64,000 bases of DNA. Origin: Blastomussa wellsi. Its lineage: Eukaryota > Cnidaria > Anthozoa > Scleractinia > Plerogyridae. The position numbers were made by a program, and so were the translations under genes. Under the pieces are notes generated by a model. It worked only from the letters and a program-made list of their open reading frames with translations. It was not told the DNA's origin and searched no databases. Below, one piece after another: positions 12,801 to 24,800 of the stretch (positions within the stretch are counted from its first letter, which is position 1; each line of letters begins with the position of its first letter). The stretch spans positions 2,874,811-2,938,810 of the forward strand of contig OX393572.1 in assembly GCA_947652115.1 (NCBI GenBank). Direction: 5' to 3'.

Positions 12801-15800
12801 GTGGAAAACTCATTGGCCAGAGAATACTCCCAGTAGTTGGTCTAAATCCAGGTGAGTGTTGGGTAGAGAATGGCACTCAGCTCATTTCACTTACATGTCC
12901 TTCCCTTAAGAATTCAAACAAACCATCATGGTTGGCTCTGCAGTGATAGGAAGAGCCAATGTCAAGGAAACAGTGTATTGTTTCATCTCGCATCAGGTGT
13001 ACTAAAGATAAGGCCACTAACTTAGTCCAAAGGTTGTGTAAACAGAACCAAGGGGTTTGTCTCTCTTCATAAAAATGCAAGAAACTACTTGTTCCAGCAT
13101 CTTACCCCCATCACATGCCACCTGTCTAGATGCTTTGTTCTGGGAACATGTTCCTTTATCTTGCCCTGGGATCTTCTGCTTTATGCACACCATCCTTAAT
13201 CTAAACATTTTCTATTCTTTAACAGGTTATCGTCACATCAAGCTCCGCAATGAATCAAACCAACCTCTTTGTTTACCAACATTGTTTGTCCATATTCTGA
13301 CAAAGGACTATGTGCCTTCAGGCTTTGAAGGTTTGTCCAGCTTTTCCTGTGGCCTTGTAAGTTTGGTAAACAAGTGCAGTTGATGGCAATACCCTATGAC
13401 AAAGAATTTACTGATCCCACAGTTTGCATCCCAAATGGTCTTAAGCTAACTGGCATTTGTTGCTAAGCAACTTGGTATTTGTTGCTAAGCAGGGTGATGT
13501 TTGTTGCCAGTCGACCTGACATTTGTTTCCAAGTATTATAAAATTTTTACCAAGCAAAATGGTACTGTTCCAGCTCTTTTCTAAGAATGATTCTTTGTGG
13601 TTATCAAAACTGAAATAATATTTAGTTTTGGGTTTTACATTTCTCTGTAATAAAGTGGTAATTGGTGATAATGTCACAAAAACTAAATTTATGTAATTAT
13701 GGGATTTACTGAGATATTCTGTAAGCACATGATGAAGAATGCCTAATTGCCATAAATCTGCATCGTACTTCAATTTGTCGGTGAGATATTGGCTCTGTTA
13801 TGCTTCAGTGACTCCATACAAATCCTTGTAATTTTGTCTCTGTTCTAAACCAAGATGCTGATATTTGGTAAGTGGGCATCCCTCATCGTGTACTTTCTGA
13901 AGATCTTAATGAATCCCATAATTCCAAAAATTTAAATATTTGTGACATCACACTTTATCACTCTATACTCGCTCCAAATTTGGTAATGTTGTCCAATTTA
14001 TGCATAGATTTTGCAAATGCCTTGTGCGACCCCATTGCATATCACCAAGAAGAGAAAAGACAGGAGCAGTTGAAGTCTTTGTTAGATGACGAAGATGTGG
14101 AGGAGGTAGGGTTTGCATCTTGTGGACAAGCTTTCAGTTATGATTCAACAAGTGCAACTATTCTTACAAGGGCATGACCCATTAACACAACTGGTACATT
14201 TTCCATGCCTTTATCCAGAGCTCTAGTATGTCCATGGGACTCTACAAACAGTGGTCTCAGGTCAAAAACGTAAAGTTGTCTGCTGCCTCAGGAGGTTTAC
14301 CAACAACATTGTTGATTGTTGTGCCGTTTGGGGATTACAGTGCTGTAAACATTACCACATGAAAAAGTTCTTTAATGATTAGTTTTGGACAACTTTTTGA
14401 CAATAATATTACTTCTGTTGGCTTCCATTTTGGCCAATCAAAATGCGACAATTTTGCCATTTGTTTGTAGTTGATTCATATGAGATCGAATGATGAAGAT
14501 AAACAAGCAGTAGCAAAGTTTGAAAAACTTCTGAGCACTTGCAGGTTCTATTTCAGTGGAGTGACTTTAACTGTGAAAAATGTTATAATTCTGTCTTTTT
14601 CAGGATGCAGCCGGGGCTGAATCTTTGCAAGACGATGGTGCAAAACAGACAGACACAGCAAAACAGAAGACTGCACTAGGAAAAGAGAGACAAAAGTCGA
14701 TAAAGGCTGAGAGAAAGTCAATAAAGAGAAATGGCACGACTGGTTAGTGCGAGGAAAAGGAATTGAAAAATTGCCATTTTAAACAGTAATGTATACTCAG
14801 CAATTTTTTTATTAACATTTGGGGACATCTTTGATTGCCAATTAGCAGCCAAACCATCTGTGCATCACTATATTAGCTAAGGAAACTACATTGAAATTAT
14901 AGCAGAAAACGTTTTTCTCAGACACATCTAGCAGTTGTGATGCAAGTGTGCGAGAGGTGTAGGTCACATGGTTTCTTGAAGTGCCAGGTTTCTTGTTACC
15001 TTTCACCATTGCCTGACCTCCCAGGTTTCAACCTAATCAACCAACATAAACTTTGTAGGTTGTTTGCCATTGAGGTGTCACTGTTTTCTCATTTTTTTGT
15101 GAGACCCTTGTCGGGTTGTGCATTGACTGTTCAGCATTGTATACCAAAATGTAACGTTATTGCAGTTTTATTGTAATAACGGAAGGCTGCATGGTTCAGC
15201 CTGTTATGGCTCCCAGTTGAATTCACTTTTGATTGTTAATTCTTTTGATTTATTTATCGTCTGTGCAGATTCACTCACAGCTGAAATTCCTATGAATCTG
15301 AATCTGCATCTGAATCAGAGACGTGGCTCAGAATTAATCCTAAGAGAAGCCCTGAGACTAGACGGCCCCCGTGATGAAAGTATTTCAGGGATAAGAACAC
15401 AGCCGCAGAGTAATCAGCACCCAGTTGTCACAAGCCGTTCCCTGTCTCTCCAAGCAGCACCATCACCTGTTGCCATGGAGAAAGGAGGGCCTTTCGCTAA
15501 GAGATCCAGAAGCACCAAGAAGCGAGAAGGCAAGACGCAGTCTCTCATCTGTTTTAATAACCTAGAAGGTAAGCACCTGAAGGATCTCGTGTGGAATAGG
15601 CCTGTTTTGGGGGCCTTTATGGACGTGTCTGTATGCACTACACTGAGAAAGGAACCTTTGTACCTTTGATGATTAATAATTTTTTTTAAATTATCTTCTT
15701 TTACTGACAAGCCAATGGCAAAGGCAAAGGCAAAGGCAAATATTTTACTTCAAAGAGCGGGGAGTGGTTGCCCAATTCTCCTAAGCCAGAGGCTCGTGTA

Positions 15801-18800
15801 TAAAGTCAATGCATTTTTAAGTTTTCTTTGGCAATGTCTACAATTGCTTCAGTCTACTGATTTGGTTTTCGCATGTATTTCTATGCAAAAAGGTACCAAA
15901 TACCATTGTGTGAATTTTCTTAGGTTAACTGGAGTCGCAAAATGATGGTAATTTAAATTGATCATCCCCAAATTTAGTGTTGACTAAATAAACAAGTGCC
16001 ACACCCATTTTAATCCATCGGTCAATCAATTTATCCAGCAATATCTCAGTGGCTTGATGTTATCTTGAAGGAATAGCAATTGACTGGTCTTGTATATTCA
16101 AGACATTTGGTAAGTTGAAAGAGAATTGATAAAAACCGGTGTATCTATCAACAGTGGTCTCATTTGTACAGTGTAGACGTATGTATGAATAGCTATCATT
16201 AGTGTTTGTGACACTGCCAATGGCTTCTGTTATTAACAAAACATTGATACTGTTTTGAGCGAATGAGACCAGAACAGGTAAGATAAAGATGAAATTTGTG
16301 AGGCATTAGTGCTGTACGTGTATGTTTACAGCATTGGCGACTGGCATTTTAAGAAAGAAGTATTAATGTGGATATAATTATCAACATTTATAATATGGCC
16401 AGGAAGTCTTCAGGTAAACCTGAGTGTTCTGATTGGTTCTTTGTTGGTCAGGACCATTCTCGTTCCCAGAGCCACTTGTCCCTCTTAGCCGGCTGGGCCT
16501 GTGCACGAGAAACAAGTGGCTCTGGGGACACACGATTTGATTCGCTGAATTCAAACAAAGGGAGTCCAATCATGTCAGCTGTTTTAAAATCCTTTATCGT
16601 TAGCAGAATTAAAACGGCTGATGTGATTGGACTCCCTTTGATTGATTTCAGCGAATCAAATCCTGTGTCCCTAGAGCCACTTGTCTCTCGTGCACAGGCC
16701 CAGCCGGCAAAGAGGGACAAGTGGCTCTGAGGACAAGAATGGGTCAGGGCTGCTCCATATGGACTGTTTTCATATAATTGATCATAAGCTGTGTATTGCT
16801 TTGTTTTCTAAAGCTGGCAAATTCATAGTTTCATGGTGGCCTTGCGGTTAGTGGGCTGTACTCCGCTTCAAACAACCTGGGTTTGTACCCCGGCTGGGGC
16901 CTCTGCATTGTGTTCTTGGGCAAGACACTTAACACTTGCAGTACGTCTCTCCAATATTACCTTGTTGAATAACAGTTATGCTACTGCCAAAAAGTTATAA
17001 ACTAATAAGGCAGAACACTACGCTATTACTAACAGTTTTTACTAGTTCCTGGTCCTCTGCTGTTAATTAACCATTAACCAAACCTTGATTCCATGCATTG
17101 CACAGGAAAGCAATTGTTGCGATTTGAACAAGAAAATAGAATTTCAGTGCTGTTTGTCAAATCCCCGATTTTTTAATGGGTTTCCAGATTTTCCTTTATT
17201 AGGGGTTGGTAGGTCTGTACAATAACCCCTGGCCAATATTTCCTAGTGTGGCTCTGTGCTTGATTAGTAAGAGGTTAGTGAGTACATCATGCTGAATTTG
17301 GGGATGATACAATATATTGAATTACTCATTCAAAAGTCAGTGCCTAGTAAGATGTCATTTTTTCATTAAATGTGACATTGATGACAAAAAAATATACAAA
17401 AAAATCATTATTTTCTGTATAGTAGATGTAACAAAATTCGTGAAGACGTGTTGATTTGGAATTAAATAAAACTTTTTTTAACAAACTTAGCATTACAATT
17501 AACCCATAAAGGCCTAAACCATAAAATCAAAGATAAAATCAGTCAAATTAACTTTTGAGTTAACCTGATGTTGTCTTGAATCAGAAGTACCAGTATTCTT
17601 GGTTTTTCAATAAACTCAATAAATGCAAGGCCTCAGATCCACACGGGAACCGTCGGGTATGTAATTCCATGTTTTTTAAAAAGTCCTAATGCAAACACTT
17701 GATATACCGTAAGTCATATTTTAACTTAACCCTGTAACAACCATTACAATTAAAACCAGTAGATTAAAATATTGAATGTTAATATTGATTAATCCGTTAA
17801 AGATTATTTTAATTATTAATCCATTAAACCTAACTCAAGCAACAAATAGAACTTACAGTGAGCACATACTGTCATGTAATTCTAGTAAATTAATGATTTC
17901 AAAACTTTTGTACCATAATGTAAATCATGCGTTTGTTTGTAATAACGTTTAATTTTTTGTATTACTTGTGCACACTTAACTAAAAATTCAAATTGTAATA
18001 AAAAGATCTAAACGTCATCTGAATGACAGGAAATTTTTATTTTCAGGAGGTAGTATAAGAGAAGAACACATGGCATTCCGACATTTTTGTAGGTTTACTT
18101 ATATTTAATAATCGGCGACTTTGTTAAACATTGATAACAGGAAAGTTAACAAAAATAAAGTAACATGGCATTTCACCAACTTCATGTCATCACTGTCAAA
18201 TGTGAGTAAATTAAAATGATGGCAAGATATGTCATGTTACTTTATCTTTGTTTATTTTCTTATATTTTTAAATAAAAAAACTGACGCCATGTAAAGTAAT
18301 GCAAAACAAAGCGAACAGAAAATCGCTTACTAAATGCAAGTGAAAGCCGCTCTGAAATAAATCTTCTCATGACAAGTACTTCAACAAAGATTTGCCAAAA
18401 CTGGCTCTTGTTCCCAAACTACAGTGATAATCTTGTCGTATGTGAAGTATTTACATTATTTGGCAGCTACAAATACTGCAAATAATGCAGTATTGGGCTG
18501 ATGACTTAGAATGCAATATGCCATGCGTTTATAAGCTTTTAATTGTCCCAGTTACCAATAACAACTAGTTCCAAAATTACTCAGTCTTAAACAGTCAATC
18601 TACATCACACATGACCACAAGTTAGCATGGAAATTTGAATCACGCGATGTAACTTTAAAACTTGAAACGTGGATTTGAACAATTTATTCCACTTTCAAAA
18701 ATGCTGGTCACATGAGAGATGCAGATTGACTAAATGATGGCATGTTCAGAATTTAATACACAGTACCTCAGTGTGTTTTCCAGAATGGAAGCATTACCCA

Positions 18801-21800
18801 AGGTCTTGTATAAATCCTTCGTTTGCTTTCATTTCTTTGGTGATGTTGTTTTCTTCCATTGCGTGATACTTCTGCACACAGCTGATACAAGTTGTTTTTA
18901 ATTTCCAGACACTAAAGTAGAACCTGCGTCTATCAGAGAACTGAAGGAACGTAAGGTCAGTGAGAAATTATTTATCAATAACTTAAGTTACTGAAGTCTG
19001 TCTAAACGGTTTGCTGGACTAATGGTTAGTGCACAGGACTCCAGTTGTTTTTAAGCCACAGTATTCTTAAGATTTCCTTCTGACGAAAGCCCCCATCCCC
19101 CTACAACCCTTATAATAAGCCACTGCATCAAGTACCAGTATATAGCGAGTGGGTAAGTGAAAAGTGGACGACCCAAGAACACTTTGAGAAAGACTATGGA
19201 GTAGTAGTGCAGGTGGGGGGGGGGGGGGGGGGGTGGACCAGCTGGGCTGAAGCGAGGGACACAGCAAAAGGTGCTCCTATGGCATTAAGAGAGCTGATGA
19301 TGATTCACCCAGCCCTTATTTTGGAATTCTACAAATGAAAAGTTCCAAGATTTTGCAGCTCACAAGAAGAATTGTTGCTCAGCTCACCATTCCTGACAAC
19401 TCTCTTCCCAAACTCCTCATTGGTAATGTTGTGTTGGTCATTAATGTTCATATTTAATTCATCAGGGGTTCATAAAACTTAACCAAAAACACCAGAAGGA
19501 GATGGACATCCTTGTTAAAAAGCATGAAAAGGTAAAATATTTGATTTTATCCGTTAACAGTATGTTATAATCTCAGCCAAGTAGTTTTTAGAGTATCGCG
19601 TGCCTGCAACGCATTTTAAGGGCAACTCACGGTTCTTTGCACATATTACATGTCTACGCTATGGTTAAGAATCATAGGACTACACATGTGCAATGCAGTA
19701 CTGCAACAAATCTCCCTGTACCCATTGCATGCTTTTAATGCTATTTTGATAGGCTTGCAATGCGTACAAAGGGCTACAGTGACAATGCTTTCTACACACA
19801 CTGCACCTAAAATCCTGGTACAAGTTGCAAGTAGCTACACTAACACAGCTCGCTGCACACGTTGCTGGTATGATAGGCCTACAGTGAGTGCAAAGAGCTA
19901 CAGTTACTTAACTCTCTGCAAACAATGACCAATGCTCTCTACTTCAGGATAAAGATAAACTTCAAAAGGCCCACTTGTTGGATCAAGAGAAGCTGATCAA
20001 AGACCTGGACAAGGAGAAATTTTCTGCAAAGAAAAAAGGCGACAAGGAGCTAAAGAAAGCAGAGAAGAAAGGGTTTGTTCTTTTTGCGATTCAATTTGAC
20101 CTTTCGTAGAATTAGGTGTTATTCCTTTGTTCTGATCGTTTTCACTGTCATGAAACAAAGCAGAAATGAATTGAACATCATGCAGTCAATGAAGTCAAGA
20201 AAAGCTGATATTTCAGGATAACTTTTAAACTATAACTTTATAGTTTAACTTTTAAACTATAACTAAAGAAATGATTTCTCCAAATATTAGGACTCTGGGT
20301 TATCCCAAACTGCAGATGTGCATCAAAACGTTTTGTCAAAATTTACAGAGCCCAGTTTGACAAACATGGTCGTTACTTTATGTCATCTGCCACCATAATT
20401 CTGAAATTCAAAATTTGCTAGTTTTCAAACGAGTTCTGCCAATGAGTTGAAAACGTGGAAACAGGTTTAAATTTAGTATCCCTTATGCCTGGAAAGGATA
20501 AAACTTAGATATTTCTTTAGTTTTGGATTTCAGTTCTAGATGATGTCAAGTGAAAACAATGCCGATGATATGATACTGAATATGAAATAAAGGAAATACG
20601 AAATTGTACCACAACATATCTGCTTTGATATAATAAGTAAACCCATGACTTGCCAAAAACGTCTTCTGGAAACCAACAGAGCCGGCAGTCATCAGAAACA
20701 TTGCCGATTTAGCCTTGTTCGATGTGAGTCTGTTGACAGAGCGCCTGCCATCCCCGCAGGTGTTTGGGAGGTCATGGGTTCAATTCCTATGCTCTTGAAC
20801 AGAACATCTTTCTCATTTTGTATGGATAGAGGCTCACTTTGGTTTATACTGTTTTTGCAGAAATTATGAAGATAGTTACCGTCAAGGATTGGACGACATG
20901 AACAGCCTTACTCAAACTCATGAATCAAAGGTACGTGTTAACTAAATCTGACAGCACAAATTCATTTTGCAAGTTCTGCCTCTTTAAAACAATCATAGTT
21001 TGGTTGTGAAGCCTGATTTTCATGTCTGGACAATTCCAGTTTCCTGATGGTTTCAAATGTTCCTGATTATGCAAATAAGTGCTGACTCGGATGACCTCAC
21101 ACTTGCCCTGTGGAGCCGATGCTGTTTTTATTTGAAAGCTTCTTTGGAGACTAAACCAGGAGTGGATACGTGTCTTGACGGAGGTTGTGGTCAGCACAGA
21201 CCATCGTAGCTTTTATTTTTATGCTATGGATTGTCGATCATCACAGAAGTCTAAGATGTTTCAGCAAAAATAGCGTTTTGTCATTTTACCAATTTATCCC
21301 AAACAACCCTAGAGAGTTGGGAATGTTCAGGAACCATCAGAACCAGCAACCCACAGGAATTTTGCAATCGACTAGGCCCTTTGAATTTATCAAAGTTCAG
21401 TCCTTTCGATTTTTTTGCCTTAAAACGTATATGAACCTTCTCTTCAACTTCATTGTTTTCGTGTGTGGAATGATGAGGAAAAACGATGTCTCAGATTGTG
21501 AATGTTCTTTGTCTATTTTCACAATATGTGAAAAACACTCCTGAGAAATAGTCATGAACTAGAGTAAGTGTTTACTTGCCCAGCCAAGTTTGATTTATAA
21601 GGGGTAAGTATGACGATTTTTAGGCTTGGAAGACTGTAAACCTTTGCTTCCTTAACAAATTTTGCATTGTGTTTTAAGTGCATCTAACCCCATGCATGCA
21701 TGTTTACAAATACGATATTTACAAATCAGTTTGTGACATGAGCTACCATGAATAGACCCATGTTCCTTCTGACTCAGTCGTGCAACAAATGCCACTCAGT

Positions 21801-24800
21801 TTTTCGTAACTTTGAATGCTATAAAAAGTCAGCATTTGGTAAAAAGGAGAAATGAAAGGTGTAACGCGTTTCGAATTGGTACAAAGGTTTATCTTAGCAA
21901 AAAAATATTTTGGAGTTAGGTGCACTTTAATAACTTCATGAATTCAGTGAAATCCTACTCCTTACTTACTAACATATTACTCATTCGTGTTCACTGATTG
22001 TATTGCATACACCATTTCATTAAATACATGAATTTATTGCACATTGTGAAGTTACTTGTCAGAGTTGTATCTTGGCTTTCTTCTCTGTGACGTTTAGCAC
22101 ACCATGATATACGTGTAACATTACCTACAACTAGTTTACAAGCAGACATATTGTGTGGGAAAATGTAAATATAGAAATATATTTGCTAAGTTCAGATTTC
22201 ATATCTAATGCATTAACGCCGGAAATTGCCTTTCAATAATAATTAATTACAAATTAGACACATTGAAAAAAAAACAACTTGCATCAAAATATGATATGGA
22301 CTAAGCTAAATTTCATAAAATTACTGCACGTTTGGGTATGCATGATTTACCGGTAACAATAACATGCCTATTGCACAAGAGAGGAAATAACTTCTACTGT
22401 GTCGCACAACTGATTTTTAACCTGCACAGCGCGAGTTCAAAAGTATTCATAGCATTTCTTATGTGAAACTCTGTTGGTTTGTTCTCTTGGAAATCTTAGG
22501 AGCTGACAGCTGATCGTGACAGAGACACAAGTGTATGTACATGCATTTAACAACTACCTATAAACTTTACAGACCTTTTCAGTGTTATGTGCATTGTGAC
22601 CATCTTTCGACATGTTATCTCTTCCCGTGCTATGGAGCTGGATTTCTGGTTCAAATTGTAATAGTGGCAATTTTTCTTGTTATTGGCATAAAAAATGACA
22701 AACAATAGACTAAAACTACTAACTTCAAGTCTGTACTAGAATTTATCATCTGTTGTAAACAATGGTTCTAACTTTTACATCTATGTTTGACCATTTAAAT
22801 CAAGGACTAGTACTTTCTTTCTTGAGGTACCGTTTATTTGATGTATAAGTTGGTTCTAAGTCTGAATTAAACCCTAGTGTGTGACCATTCAAATGAAAGC
22901 TATTGAGAAGTACTTTCATGTGGTACTGTTTATTATGCTACACAAGGTGACGAAAACCTTTGTGATTGAGCAGTACTTTCATGCAATTCTTTTTTTCTGG
23001 ATATTTGCAAAATTAAACATGGGGCATTTTGTCCTTGAAACTTTTAAGAACGTGGGGAATTTGTTTGGCTTTAAGTGATAACCTGCTTGAGCCTCTGCAT
23101 GGTGAATATATTGACAAGACAAATGTGGCCTTCAATTAATATCACACAAGCAGCCACTGCGCAAATTTTGCCTCAGTATTTTGGATTGCCCTGTAAAAAG
23201 AGTAAGGGAATTTTTGACCATTCTGAAACGTTTGGCACGTCCACAAATAATTATGGTACTACAGCGTTTTTGGACTTTCCCTAAAGTACTGACTTTGCAC
23301 AAGACTTCAATGGAATACCTGCAGTGCTTGCATGACACAATATGCGAAGTGAATACTTGCATGACACAAGACTTGAAACCTGACGAGAATAATGCACATA
23401 CAAAATGTGACCTCTTCTGACTTCTGTTCTTGCATGGCGTGACTGAAGCGTGACTGAAATACTTGCGTGACTTAAGGTGGACTCTAACACTTCCATGACA
23501 CAAAACTTGCTCATTTTGAATTCATTTCAATCTTCCCCACTTTTATCATCCATGCACTATCACGATTAATCATTATCTTTGAATTTTAAGCTCTGTCAGA
23601 TCCAAACCACTGTAAAGGCCATTTCCAGTCCGTACTGCACAATCTCTGCCTGTTTAGTCTCACACGATAAAATGTAAACACGTCAAATTCCAAATGGCGG
23701 GTAAAAACTTACCCTTTTCTTCATTATTAACATCCGATATCCTTGCAAAACAATAATAAAGAGTAGACGAGCTTCGACAATATTCCAAACCGACGTTTCA
23801 GTTCATACAGAACTCTCAAACGAAACGACTCGTAATGGCGGTCTCAAAACTTCATAAACGTCATTTACAAATGTAAACAAATCCTGAGACTGCGCAGTAC
23901 GGTTCGGAAATGCCCTTTAAAAAACCCAGTAACATTTGACATTCTTCAACTTGTAATGCTTTTCGTTTTGTTTGTAGATCAATGCTCTGAAGCGTGAACA
24001 CCGCGAGGCTATGATTGATCTCCTGAGAAGACAGTTAAATGAACAACTGGAACTGGCTGACAAACAACTTAATCCTGTAGGTTGAACTTTTTATCAATAC
24101 CCAATATTTTATTTCTCTTAAGTGCAGTAGCCTAATGGTTAGTGCACTAAACCCGGAATAGGCAATCTGGGTTCTAGCCCTTGCTTTCTCTCAGTGCCTC
24201 TCTTCGCCCCTGTGTATATAAATGTGTACTGGTGATAAGAGAAACTCCTATCACTTAAATGAGCTCAGGCCTGATAGTCTACTAGAAAAATTCTATAGCA
24301 AAACATTGATTGTATATAGAATAATAATTACGACAAGTAAAAGATCCTTTTAAAAGCAGATTTCTTATACCTGTTTCTACTTTGCAATTCCTGTATTTTG
24401 GTTGCCCTCATTAGTAACAGTTTTTTGAATTCATGGTAATGCTAGTTTTATTTTTGGCATTGATGACACTGATGGTAAGTCTTTAAAAAATAGAGTAAAT
24501 GCTTCAAGTTGTCACCTGCAATCCATCTCAATCTTCCTAATTGTTTCTTGATAGTTTATTGTTACCTCTTTTGGTATTTTTCTGCCATTGTAAACTATTA
24601 TTTTGAGATTTCCTTCATCCTCGGAGACCGAAGGTTCCCTGAGGTTGAGTTTTCCTTCGATTTGAAGGCTATTTTACATTGCAGAGATGACTTTTTTCGT
24701 GGTGACATAAAAATGATAATAAAACGTCTTCTTTTGGTTTAGAAACAAGAAGAGCTTGAGAAAGTGATGCTGCTGTCACAGGAAGAAAAGATGAAATTAC

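Noticed and set aside
16368..16730. Two similar long ORFs on opposite strands
   Set aside because: Produced by the palindromic MITE at 16452-16745; each is the mirror of the other.
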